Part shown: one piece after another, positions 22,669 to 33,673 of the stretch | How positions within the stretch are numbered: the stretch's first letter is position 1 | How the letters are laid out: each line of letters starts with the position of its first letter | Source: Mytilus galloprovincialis | Taxonomy: Eukaryota > Mollusca > Bivalvia > Mytilida > Mytilidae | Assembly (NCBI RefSeq): GCF_965363235.1 | Contig: NC_134839.1 | Coordinates: 111,594,517 to 111,658,516 of the forward strand | Direction of reading: 5' to 3' | Length of the DNA: 64,000 nt | Notes under the pieces: model-generated | Told to the model about the DNA's origin: nothing | Seen by the model: the letters and a program-made list of their open reading frames with translations, nothing else | Databases searched by the model: none | Position numbers and translations under genes: made by a program

Positions 22669-23895
22669 AAAGAGGGACGAAAGATACCAAAGGGACAGTC
22701 AAACTCATAAATTTACAACAAACTGACAACGCCATGACTATTAAAATGAAAAATACAAACAGAAAAACAATAGTACACATGACACAACATAGAAAACTAA
22801 AGAATAAACAACACGAACCCCACCAAAAACTAGGGGTGATCTCAGGTGCTCCGGAAGGGTAAGCAGATCCTGCTCCACATGTGGCACCCGTCGTGTTGCT
22901 TATGTGATTACAAATCCGGTAAATAGTCTAATTCGGTAGGTCACATTCATGAAAGGGAAGGGGATTGTAGTTACGACGTAAGGAACATATCCGATATCAT
23001 TTGTGAAACGGTTATTCCATAACGGTCAACCAACTCGTGATGGCGTCCGTAAAATTTACGAAGGGATGATTTCAACTTCAGCATTTGGAACTCTTGGTTT
23101 AATTGCTTCCTTGTGAGCAGTTACCCTCTATCAAGAAAATCATGATAGGAAATGCAAGCACGGGAATATCGTATCAATTGGGAGATATATACCCCGTATG
23201 CAGGTGCTGTTGGAATGTTTCTACTTAGAAATGGAAAGTTCACAATTGGAAAGCTGAAATCATCTCTTTTGTCGTAAAGTTTTGTTTTCAACCGACACTC
23301 GTTGTCAATTTCTAGATGTAAGTCAAGATATGAAGCCGACTTAACTGTATCTGTAGTATCCTTTATCCTCAATTCGATGGGATAGATGCGTTCCACATAG
23401 TCACCAAATTTTGAATTGTTTAGTGAAAGAACGTCATCTATATAGCGGAAAGTAGAGTTAAAGGATATTGCTAACTTCTTATCTTTCTTCCTAAGAAGTT
23501 CCTGCATGAAGTCAGCCTCATAATAATAAAGAAACAAGTCGGCAAGTAGAGGGGCACAGTTAGTTCCTATTGGGATGCCGACAGTCTGTTGAAAAACACG
23601 TCCTCCGAACGTTACAAATATGTTGTCAATCAAGAAATCAAGCATCTTGATAATATCGGTTTCAGAGAATTTTTTGTATGAATCAGAGTGATTCTTTACA
23701 AAGTATGATTTATCCCTCCCTAAGACAAGATACTTGTATCTACGTTGGCCATTCTTTTTTATGAAGCAAAGTAATACCAACTCTTTCAATTTGTCTTTTA
23801 GTTTGGAATGTGGGATACTTGTGTAAATAGTAGAAAAGTCAAATGTTTTAATATTGTTTTCAAAAGCTATTACAAGTTGAAAGTTGACTATTGAT
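22669..23895 (-). mobile_element. Penelope-like element, 5'-truncated, best-kept RT
   Basis: Fossil PLE with its 3' tail at 22669-23100 and the reverse transcriptase from about 23895 downward. The RT keeps a long open stretch (23121-23789) containing LLADLFLYYYEADF, the catalytic FRYIDDVLSL box, ASYLDLHLEID and KLYDKRDDFSFP. The 5' half (endonuclease, CxC linker, early RT fingers) is missing. It looks younger than the copy at 10790-13214 because far fewer breaks are visible. It belongs to the same Naiad-type lineage. Confidence 0.8.
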
Positions 23896-23964
23896 ATGTT
23901 TTTTAATTGAGGGCTGCAAAAGTTTTGTATCTTGATGTTTTATTTGAGTTACTAAAAGTAGGCA

Positions 23965-24060
23965 AGACAATAAATATACTTATCATAGATACCAGGATTC
24001 AAATTATATACGCAAATCGCGCGTTTTGTTTACAAAAGACTTATTAGAAACTCTCGAATA
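23965..24060 (-). repeat. Hammerhead-repeat remnant, minus strand
   Basis: TCATAGATACCAGGATTCAA, then GCGCGTTTTGTTTACAAAAG and ACTTATTAGAAAC match the dispersed hammerhead repeat with several changed core bases. Confidence 0.45.
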
Positions 24061-25554
24061 AAAAAAAGTCCAATCCGTATGCTTTGTGTTTTTTTTTTTG
24101 TATATATGTTGATGTATGCAACTCCAATAGGCAAAATTCACCCAAGGTGAATATGGCTATATTTTGGGGGTAAGAATAAAGGACACATCTAGTTAGGAAA
24201 TATACATTTTAATATCTTTACATAGTATCTTGTCACATGCTGTTACACCCATATGATAACTTGCATGCGCTGATGTTTAGACCGAGGTAAGGCAGGCGAT
24301 AAAACGACTAAGACGAACGGAAAAAATATTTATGTATATGTTAAACGGATACTCAAAATTACTAGCTAAAGTCATTAAGGATTCTGTAAAATTTTCAAAA
24401 ATTTCAAATTTTTTTTTATTACGTACCGTTGGTTCATAAGCAGTAATTATATAAGCAAAAAAAAAATAAAAAAAAAAATACCGAAGGCAAATTTAAAAAG
24501 AGTGAAGTTTATAAAAAAAACTGACATAATAAAGCACTATCACAAAATGGAACAAGTAAAAAATGATGCCATATTACAGAAATTTTCAGACAAAAATGGT
24601 GGGTATAACCTGCATGTTTTTTTTTTTTTTGTATGACAGTGTTTCAAGCTCCGTTATATTGACAAAATTGGGTAAGCAAACCTAAACAGACAAATTTGGT
24701 TAAAGTGACAATAATTCGAATCCTGAAACATTTCCCAAAGGAAATCTTGATTGGGATGGCAAGCGATTCTGCGATGATATGAGGTGATATGAACATATGT
24801 GTAGCATATACAAGGTCTATGTGAATGTTGCTAAATAAAAATGAAATGCTCCCCATATAAAAAAGTTGAGTCAACAAACCGACCATTACTCGCAACTTAC
24901 AGCTGTCAAGATAATATAAGACCTTGACGTGTTAGTGGTATAACTAACAATAACAATTTTATGAGATCGATGCAATAAAAAAGGTCACTTAATATGCGGA
25001 AGATTTTCATGATTGTACAAACCTTAATACATGCATTATCTGACTTGTATACCGTTAACAAATATCATTTTTTTTCAATTTAATATCACAGGAAAGATTT
25101 GTTTCTGTTTAAATCTTTAAAGAATATTAAAGAAGATAAATTGTACTGTTATATCCAAATCGACAACAACACCAGATTATTATTTTTTAACTCCAGTTTG
25201 CATTTAAATCGGGAAACGTTATGACCTGCAGAGGTTTAGGCATTATTTTATATCATTAAGCACATTTGTATTGCAACTTTGTACCGCCCGTGTTGTTCTG
25301 ATGGGACATAAAACCGTATGAGTATATGAAGGTCGAATAGTATACACCTATTTATCGGGAATGAGGGTAATGACAGGTTTGTTGTCCCTATGATACCCAC
25401 TATTGCTCGAGGCGAAGCTAAAAGAACAACACACTTGATATTACTTTTATAACCAGTCATTAAGTGTTTTATTATACCGAACAAAACAACTTTCTAGAAA
25501 GACTGCATGCAACACTTGAAACAAAAACCGAAATAGTCATATAAACATGCTCAA
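24061..25554. other. Non-coding stretch
   Basis: AT-rich with many homopolymer runs. Short open frames on the minus strand (24644-24895, 25248-25484) have no recognisable domains. Confidence 0.35.
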
Positions 25555-25672
25555 TAAAGGCAACAGTAGTATACCGCTGTTCAAAACTCATAAATCCATG
25601 GACAAAAAACAAAATCGGGTAACAAACTAAAACTGAGGGAAACGCATTAAATATAAGAAAATAACGACACTA
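25555..25672 (-). repeat. R1 3'-end fragment, minus strand
   Basis: Inverted copy of the R1 end, from TAAAGGCAACAGTAGTATAC to GGGAAACGCATTAAATATAA. Confidence 0.75.
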
Positions 25673-26796
25673 GATTGCTATCAGGTTTTGCTCGTGCGAT
25701 AATTGACAATTGTTATCAACTGTATTCAAGACCAGGAATCCTTGTGTAAATATTCTTGTGCATATGATAAACGCTAGCTAACATATTTGACCGTACACCA
25801 AAGCGATTCAAGATTGCCTATACCATACGTTTATTATGTATTAGTCCTGAAAATTCTTGAAATATGTCTCGTAGATTTTCTTTTTTGCTTCAGTCTAGTA
25901 AGTAATATATTAATTTGAAATAACACCACATACATATAAATTATACAGTTTACGATATTTCAGAGTTTAACATTTACAGGCGCATAAATCGAGAAAAAAA
26001 AATCCAATGACGCAATTATTGTCTAATGACAAATCAGTATGAAAAAATACGGGAAATATGTTTTTTTCAACTATTGACCGGGGATACAGTCTTGAAACTA
26101 TTGACTGGCAAATGGTCTGTGGAATGAAATGGCACAAATACATTTAGATTTCATCCTATTTATAAAGTAAAACATACTGTCGAATAATAGATAACACTAT
26201 TGTTCGAAGCTTGTGACCTTGTTTAAATGTATCAGATAATTTTTCTTTCCCATATTTGTATCAACGACTGTAGAGATAACATTTTCACAATAATTATACG
26301 GGAAACAACTAGACACAAAAATAGTGTTTATTTGCTTCAAGACCATAAAACGCGAGTTTTATATTTCATAGTACATAACAATATTTCCTGATATTCTTTC
26401 TTTTAAGTTAATTGGTTTTTTGTCCTCTCGGAATGTAGAATTGACAAAATTTCAAGATACAAAGAATTAATTATTTACTTTTGTATTTTGAGAAAGGAAC
26501 AATGTTATTTTATGTCAGGTTTATTATTTTCATTCATTAGTTTTTTTTTACTTTTATGTACTAAAATACAGACCTTCATATTATGGGAAATGTATGAACA
26601 TTATCAAAGAAAGCCTTAATGGAGATGAAATATAAAAATATAATTAAACCAGCGTCTTGGCATCAAAACAATTGTTTATAGTTTAATATTTGTTTACCAT
26701 GATTCATTTTAAACTCATCATTTGTATGCCAAGAACATGGAAATTTAGTTAAGACAAAAAATGTTCCTTTGGAAGTGATCAGACATTGGCGTGTTG
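25673..26796. other. Unique-looking flank left of the tandem array
   Basis: No gene or repeat was recognised. The last four bases (26797-26800, ATAC) repeat right after the array and form its likely target duplication. Confidence 0.4.
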
Positions 26797-26800
26797 ATAC

Positions 26801-27259
26801 GGTTACAATTGCGCAATTATTTGTTTACATTTCACCGGGAAGTTTTTGAACCCAAGATGGTAGTAAGGAAAAAAATCTATGAGGCTTCTGATTGGATGGT
26901 ATGCCTTCAATTTATTGATTTTATGAAAGATAAACCATTTTTGTGCAAAAATAGTAACAATTTGGAATGATTGATTTAGTATTCTCTGTGGAAATATTTT
27001 TTTTGTGGTAATAGGTTGACTGAAAATTTTGCTATGTCATTTAGTGCGGATTTTGGAAGCGTCCATAACAACAGCTATTTAAGGCAATTTCCGCCGCATA
27101 AGCATGTTGTTTTTTTTTACTGAAATAAATTCTTAGTATGTCTCCTTTCAGATTCTGGCTTTGGTTTCTCTGCAATTTATGTACTTTTTTTTTATTAGGA
27201 TTCAAAGAGACAGGGTACCCTATGGAAAATGCATTGTAAATAATTGCGCAATTGTAACC
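26801..27259. repeat. Module A1: TIR-bounded terminal module
   Basis: 459 bp. The left end GGTTACAATTGCGCAATT and the right end AATTGCGCAATTGTAACC are perfect inverted repeats, identical over 22 bp. The core AATTGCGCAATT is itself a palindrome. Inside lie a TATTTAAG box near 27072, a Kozak-like AAGATGG start of a 37-codon frame (26857), and good splice acceptors (CTCCTTTCAG; a T-run ending ATTAG). It may therefore hold the promoter and 5' leader of the endonuclease gene that follows. In the array it also sits upstream of the transposase of the unit before it. Confidence 0.85.
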
Positions 27260-27355
27260 TATAGAATTTCTCTACTTTCACTTTCGATATTGGATTTTCA
27301 GAAAATCTGACTCTGAATCAAACATTCAATTGATTTGGATTGAATTTTAATCAAT

Positions 27356-27742
27356 ATGGATGACTTTTGGAGAGAACTACAACACAAATTCAACAAAAAA
27401 ACCCAGGGAAGTGTCAATGGAAAGGGGTGTATTGAGTGGTCGGGCACAAAAAAGGGAAAATCTGGTTATGGCATACAGGTTGTGAAATGGCCACAGGGGG
27501 AGGAAAAAAGGGAGGCTGCACATAGAGTGGCATATATGATTAGGCATAAATTGACCAGATATGATATGCCAAAGGTGGATGAAAACAATAATGCAATAGA
27601 GTGTAGCCATATTTGTCACAATGCATCATGTGTAAATGTAAACCACCTTGTGTTAGAACCTCATGCTATTAACTTGGACCGACTGCACTGTAAAAACCAG
27701 GGACTATGTTCAAAGAGTCACAAACCATATTGTTTAATTTAA
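27356..27742 (+). CDS. I-PpoI-like His-Cys box (His-Me finger) endonuclease, unit 1
   Basis: 128 aa. The C-terminal half matches the zinc-binding and active-site region of the homing endonuclease I-PpoI in composition and spacing. His85 corresponds to the general base H98. Cys87, Cys92 and His97 match zinc ligands C100, C105 and H110. Asn106 matches the metal ligand N119. Cys112 matches C125, Cys118 and His122 lie where C132 and H134 are, and Cys25 can fill the place of C41. HICHN and NHLVLEPHAINLDRLHC are the core strings. Such enzymes cut double-stranded DNA as dimers. The start follows an A-rich leader 97 bases after module A; no longer in-frame start is nearby. The stop lies 15 bp from the stop of the convergent transposase. 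All catalytic and zinc residues are kept, so it looks functional. A nuclease of this type inside a DDE transposon is unusual. Confidence 0.88.
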   Translation: MDDFWRELQHKFNKKTQGSVNGKGCIEWSGTKKGKSGYGIQVVKWPQGEEKREAAHRVAYMIRHKLTRYDMPKVDENNNAIECSHICHNASCVNVNHLVLEPHAINLDRLHCKNQGLCSKSHKPYCLI

Positions 27743-27757
27743 AAGTACTAAATTTAT

Positions 27758-29519
27758 TTATTTTCGAATAGAAATCTTCTTCTGCTTCTTGTTCTTAACA
27801 TACGGGTGGTCTTCATGTTTCGATTTTGATGATTTTATCCCGCGGTCAGCTTTCATTAGCATATTCTTTTCATATTGGATTATTTCGCTGAGTTTTTCAT
27901 ATAATTTGTATAACTTGCACCTTTTTTCACCTCGAAATACTTTATAATTTACACTTTGTTTGTGTTTTTTCTGCAAAATGTCAGTTTTTTGAATATTTTT
28001 CAGAGCCTTGTATGCACTACTGCCTACTGGAATATCACAGTGTAGAGCACTACAGAGTTCTAATATAGACTCCCCTGGACCATAATTAACGCTGTGAGCT
28101 GCTGCATGTGCACGACCCGACATGTTTTTCTTGAAAGTAACATTTGAAGGTAATGATCTTCTTAAACACCTATTAAATCCCTCAACAAAATTGGTGTTCA
28201 TGTTTAACCGTGTCTTTTCAAGCACTTTGGAACCTAGTCGCTTATTTATTTGTTTCCGAAGCGAGTCTAAATTCTCATTGCAGCTACTTATTTTAAAAGA
28301 ATTTGGTAAGAAAGGACGGCCTTTTAACCACGATCCCTGAAATCCTTTACAGGCAAAGGAGTTTTTTCTGCACCTGGCATGATCTCCCATGTAGCAGTAA
28401 GCTATGGCATCCACAGTGTGAGAAATTTTATTTTTTACTTTGTAAAAGTCTCCAGCATAAAATTTATAGGCCAGTAATAGTTCTTTGTTACATCTCTCAG
28501 TCAGATCAACAGAGAAATTATTCAAAAGTTTTTGTCTTTTTAGTTTTGTTGTAGCTGGCATCACTTTTAAAAGAGTTTTATCTGACTTTGCTCCTTTACG
28601 TACATGGTCGGAAAGATGTCTAGTGTCTAAAAAGTTTTCTGGCTCAACGGTATTTATTCCCTCATTGTGAAGGTCCATGGCAGCTTTATAGGCAGAACTG
28701 TCTGCATCAGTAACTAAATGCTCAATTTCAAGTTGGTCTTCCTTTAAATCAAGGAGGCATTCCCTGGCCCAGGTATACTCATCTCCTATACTTTTTACCA
28801 TGGGTATATTTGCACTGCAATCATCTGTGCAATCTTCATGAAGTCGGCCTGAGTCATTGTCTACGTCAAGACTAGAATGTTTGGAACAGAGCTTGTTTTT
28901 GATATTTAATGCTAATATATTGTGTTTTGATGTTTCATTTTCAGCTGCCGTATAAATTGTTTGTGTTGCTGGTTGAAATGGAGTGCGGCCTACACCAGAA
29001 TACAGTGGATTATTGTACATTCCATCCATTTGAACACTTATAGCATGTGGATTTTCCTTGCCTCTTAACTTATTTATTTCTACAATATCATTTCTTCTTC
29101 TTTTCATATCCTGTTTATTAATTTGTTCAATTTGTTTCATGACTGTATTTGCTCTTCTTTGTAGGCTAGATGTTGTTGGTGCCAAGATGTTACCACTTAA
29201 GAAGATTTTTTGTATACCAGAATAAGCAATGGGTGATTGACTCAGGCCGACATGAATTGCAGTGTCAAGTTTTGATGCTTTTCTCCCAGGTTTCCCACTT
29301 TCCAATTCTTCATACAGGGTGTACCGCTTTGATTTGTAATCACACTTTGTGCATATTAACTGTTGTCGCGTTCCAAAGCCTCTTTTCTCTTCATTTTCTA
29401 AATCGCATAGCAGAATACCTTCACACTGTGGATTTCTCAATTGATGTTCTTTAAATGCTGCATTCCACATTTCCTCCATCTTGTATATACATATTGCTCT
29501 GTTTGAATTGTAATCCGGT
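27758..29519 (-). CDS. Mutator-like DDE transposase, main (last) exon, unit 1
   Basis: 573 codons from the first Met, plus 13 codons and one base upstream to a strong acceptor (T-rich tract ending TTTTTTAG at 29520-29521). Residues (numbered from that Met): a CxxC-type zinc motif (C19, C25, C43, C46), a K/R-rich stretch around 126-130, first catalytic Asp in VQMDGMYNN (D152), second in LVTDADSSAYKAAM (D258 or D260), a GDHARCRKNSFAC segment (365-377) and the catalytic Glu in NTNFVEGFNRCLRR (E433). The C-terminus is lysine-rich. This is the DDE, RNase-H-fold pattern of the family annotated Mutator-like transposase in invertebrates. The TAA stop overlaps AATAAA-type signals (minus strand, about 27750-27763). 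No stop or frameshift is seen, and the exon is identical in the four units. Confidence 0.85.
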
Positions 29520-29598
29520 CTAAAAAATATAAAAAAAAATAAAAATTAGACTTAGCAAAGTACATATGCCTATTTACTGATTTTGAAAATAGAGTTAC

Positions 29599-29683
29599 CT
29601 GCCCCTTAGTTGACAGATATTTTTCTCTGTGATTTTAGATGGTACATAGACTTTTAAATCTTGCAATATGTATGAAGATGCTT
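29599..29683 (-). CDS. Transposase exon 2, unit 1 (inferred)
   Basis: On the minus strand an 85-bp open stretch reads EASSYILQDLKVYVPSKI then TEKNICQLRG and ends at a consensus donor GGCAG/GTAACTC. Its phase (two bases of a codon) joins exactly to the main exon, giving LRG-R-PDYNSNR. The acceptor (TAATAAAAAG) is weak. The phase does not match the end of exon 1, so either another small exon is missed or the true acceptor lies elsewhere. Confidence 0.6.
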
Positions 29684-29892
29684 CTTTTTATTAATATATT
29701 TGTTGTTAAATTCATAAAAATAACAGTTTATATGATTATACTGTTCTTTTTTAATTAAAAAAGGTGCATAGTGGCTCAAAATGGGCAATTTTTTGTACTT
29801 TTTACTCTATTATTTCCAAATTATTGTCTTTTTTGGTAAAAATATTTCACTTAAACTGTTTATGAGTAAATATTATTCAATTGTTAGCTTAC

Positions 29893-30167
29893 CTTTTGTC
29901 CTTTTTAGCATTTTTCCTGATTGGTTTGGTAAGAAGCACCTCATCACTCATTGGACGGAGTAATCTTGCAGCACGGCAAACCCTTTTGGATTTCTCCTGT
30001 GGATTAGCATACGGATCATTCACTACTAAATTGTGTTTTTCTTTGGTAAGTCTAATGTACTTAGATGTGTAAGAGTCACTTTTATTTTGTTTCACAGTCT
30101 TTCTTTTCTTGTTATAAGGAACATTTCCACCTTTGAATTTGTGTGTATTTCCCTTTTGGAATACCAT
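29893..30167 (-). CDS. Transposase exon 1, unit 1 (inferred)
   Basis: 91 codons and two bases from a Met at 30167 to a consensus donor AAAAG/GTAAGC. The stop of the open frame lies inside the intron start, as expected for an exon. The product is very basic (KKRKTVKQNK, a likely nuclear localisation signal) and includes YTSKYIRLTKEKHNLVV and AARLLRP, typical of the N-terminal part of Mutator-like transposases as I recall them. Upstream (30168-30875) is AT-rich non-coding DNA that would hold the leader, with module A2 beyond. Confidence 0.6.
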
Positions 30168-30875
30168 ATTTAGTAAAACAACAGAATTTTCACTTATATT
30201 CTACACTGTCTTTTTTTTTTATATGCTGATTTTGAATAATGTTCTTATAATTTCTTTTTGCAATATAAGTTGAAATCAAATGCTCACTAATTTATAGAAG
30301 AAATTGAAAAGAAACAGATGACCCCTTAAATTTTTACAGAATTTCTAAATAGACAACAAGATAATGTTTTGATATTTTTATAGTTTCTGTGAGGACAGCC
30401 AGATTTAATGCATATCATCTTTATTTCTCTTATCATTGGTAATAAAATGATAGAGGTTAATGATTCAAAGTGCCTCTTCAGTACACTTTTTTTTGGACAA
30501 AAGTTTTGAAAATATATGAAAAAAGACTGTTTTTCACTATTTTCAATAAATCTTGGGTATATTCCACCCTGAATAAAATTTGAAATCAACTTATACATAC
30601 ACAAAGAAACATTGCTTATATGTACATGAAAAAACAACATTTGTATTTTTTTGTAGAATTTTAATGCTTGAAATTTTCATTTAAACTTCTGTTTCAGTTG
30701 GTATTGCTGACTAAATCTTCTACTGGCCGCAAACATGGGATGAAGTATAGAAATGTCCATTTCTCAAAGAAGACTTCACCGATCACTTCCTAATTTGGTG
30801 TGTGTGATAGACATAGATAGTTGTATATGCAGGCAAAAATAAAGTCTCATTTGAAAACTTTTTATTCTTTCTATA
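30168..30875. other. Right non-coding part of module B, unit 1
   Basis: Presumed 5' region of the transposase gene (minus strand). The minus-strand frame at 30326-30640 shows no domain and no splice support; I regard it as chance. The segment ends CTATA directly before A2, mirroring TATAG directly after A1. Confidence 0.5.
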
Positions 30876-31334
30876 GGTTACAATTGCGCAATTATTTGTT
30901 TACATTTCACCGGGAAGTTTTTGAACCCAAGATGGTAGTAAGGAAAAAAATCTATGAGGCTTCTGATTGGATGGTATGCCTTCAATTTATTGATTTTATG
31001 AAAGATAAACCATTTTTGTGCAAAAATAGTAACAATTTGGAATGATTGATTTAGTATTCTCTGTGGAAATATTTTTTTTGTGGTAATAGGTTGACTGAAA
31101 ATTTTGCTATGTCATTTAGTGCGGATTTTGGAAGCGTCCATAACAACAGCTATTTAAGGCAATTTCCGCCGCATAAGCATGTTGTTTTTTTTTACTGAAA
31201 TAAATTCTTAGTATGTCTCCTTTCAGATTCTGGCTTTGGTTTCTCTGCAATTTATGTACTTTTTTTTTATTAGGATTCAAAGAGACAGGGTACCCTATGG
31301 AAAATGCATTGTAAATAATTGCGCAATTGTAACC
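30876..31334. repeat. Module A2
   Basis: 459 bp, no difference from A1 seen. Flanked inside the array by TATA on both sides. It lies between the divergent transposase of unit 1 and endonuclease of unit 2. Confidence 0.85.
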
Positions 31335-31430
31335 TATAGAATTTCTCTACTTTCACTTTCGATATTGGATTTTCAGAAAATCTGACTCTGAATCAAACAT
31401 TCAATTGATTTGGATTGAATTTTAATCAAT

Positions 31431-31817
31431 ATGGATGACTTTTGGAGAGAACTACAACACAAATTCAACAAAAAAACCCAGGGAAGTGTCAATGGAAAGG
31501 GGTGTATTGAGTGGTCGGGCACAAAAAAGGGAAAATCTGGTTATGGCATACAGGTTGTGAAATGGCCACAGGGGGAGGAAAAAAGGGAGGCTGCACATAG
31601 AGTGGCATATATGATTAGGCATAAATTGACCAGATATGATATGCCAAAGGTGGATGAAAACAATAATGCAATAGAGTGTAGCCATATTTGTCACAATGCA
31701 TCATGTGTAAATGTAAACCACCTTGTGTTAGAACCTCATGCTATTAACTTGGACCGACTGCACTGTAAAAACCAGGGACTATGTTCAAAGAGTCACAAAC
31801 CATATTGTTTAATTTAA
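31431..31817 (+). CDS. I-PpoI-like endonuclease, unit 2
   Basis: Same 128-aa product as at 27356-27742, shifted by exactly 4075 bp, with all zinc and active-site residues kept (H85, N106 and the C/H ligands). Confidence 0.88.
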   Translation: MDDFWRELQHKFNKKTQGSVNGKGCIEWSGTKKGKSGYGIQVVKWPQGEEKREAAHRVAYMIRHKLTRYDMPKVDENNNAIECSHICHNASCVNVNHLVLEPHAINLDRLHCKNQGLCSKSHKPYCLI

Positions 31818-31832
31818 AAGTACTAAATTTAT

Positions 31833-33594
31833 TTATTTTCGAATAGAAATCTTCTTCTGCTTCTTGTTCTTAACATACGGGTGGTCTTCATGTTTCGATT
31901 TTGATGATTTTATCCCGCGGTCAGCTTTCATTAGCATATTCTTTTCATATTGGATTATTTCGCTGAGTTTTTCATATAATTTGTATAACTTGCACCTTTT
32001 TTCACCTCGAAATACTTTATAATTTACACTTTGTTTGTGTTTTTTCTGCAAAATGTCAGTTTTTTGAATATTTTTCAGAGCCTTGTATGCACTACTGCCT
32101 ACTGGAATATCACAGTGTAGAGCACTACAGAGTTCTAATATAGACTCCCCTGGACCATAATTAACGCTGTGAGCTGCTGCATGTGCACGACCCGACATGT
32201 TTTTCTTGAAAGTAACATTTGAAGGTAATGATCTTCTTAAACACCTATTAAATCCCTCAACAAAATTGGTGTTCATGTTTAACCGTGTCTTTTCAAGCAC
32301 TTTGGAACCTAGTCGCTTATTTATTTGTTTCCGAAGCGAGTCTAAATTCTCATTGCAGCTACTTATTTTAAAAGAATTTGGTAAGAAAGGACGGCCTTTT
32401 AACCACGATCCCTGAAATCCTTTACAGGCAAAGGAGTTTTTTCTGCACCTGGCATGATCTCCCATGTAGCAGTAAGCTATGGCATCCACAGTGTGAGAAA
32501 TTTTATTTTTTACTTTGTAAAAGTCTCCAGCATAAAATTTATAGGCCAGTAATAGTTCTTTGTTACATCTCTCAGTCAGATCAACAGAGAAATTATTCAA
32601 AAGTTTTTGTCTTTTTAGTTTTGTTGTAGCTGGCATCACTTTTAAAAGAGTTTTATCTGACTTTGCTCCTTTACGTACATGGTCGGAAAGATGTCTAGTG
32701 TCTAAAAAGTTTTCTGGCTCAACGGTATTTATTCCCTCATTGTGAAGGTCCATGGCAGCTTTATAGGCAGAACTGTCTGCATCAGTAACTAAATGCTCAA
32801 TTTCAAGTTGGTCTTCCTTTAAATCAAGGAGGCATTCCCTGGCCCAGGTATACTCATCTCCTATACTTTTTACCATGGGTATATTTGCACTGCAATCATC
32901 TGTGCAATCTTCATGAAGTCGGCCTGAGTCATTGTCTACGTCAAGACTAGAATGTTTGGAACAGAGCTTGTTTTTGATATTTAATGCTAATATATTGTGT
33001 TTTGATGTTTCATTTTCAGCTGCCGTATAAATTGTTTGTGTTGCTGGTTGAAATGGAGTGCGGCCTACACCAGAATACAGTGGATTATTGTACATTCCAT
33101 CCATTTGAACACTTATAGCATGTGGATTTTCCTTGCCTCTTAACTTATTTATTTCTACAATATCATTTCTTCTTCTTTTCATATCCTGTTTATTAATTTG
33201 TTCAATTTGTTTCATGACTGTATTTGCTCTTCTTTGTAGGCTAGATGTTGTTGGTGCCAAGATGTTACCACTTAAGAAGATTTTTTGTATACCAGAATAA
33301 GCAATGGGTGATTGACTCAGGCCGACATGAATTGCAGTGTCAAGTTTTGATGCTTTTCTCCCAGGTTTCCCACTTTCCAATTCTTCATACAGGGTGTACC
33401 GCTTTGATTTGTAATCACACTTTGTGCATATTAACTGTTGTCGCGTTCCAAAGCCTCTTTTCTCTTCATTTTCTAAATCGCATAGCAGAATACCTTCACA
33501 CTGTGGATTTCTCAATTGATGTTCTTTAAATGCTGCATTCCACATTTCCTCCATCTTGTATATACATATTGCTCTGTTTGAATTGTAATCCGGT
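31833..33594 (-). CDS. Mutator-like DDE transposase, main exon, unit 2
   Basis: Identical product to unit 1 (573 aa from the first Met; D152, D258/D260, E433). It is read towards the endonuclease gene with 15 bp between the stops, and starts after the same TTTTTTAG acceptor. Confidence 0.85.
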
Positions 33595-33673
33595 CTAAAA
33601 AATATAAAAAAAAATAAAAATTAGACTTAGCAAAGTACATATGCCTATTTACTGATTTTGAAAATAGAGTTAC

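Noticed and set aside
28122-29454. Several plus-strand frames of 60-95 codons inside the transposase exon (and in the other three units)
   Set aside because: They are antisense shadows of the 573-codon transposase frame, with no domains of their own.
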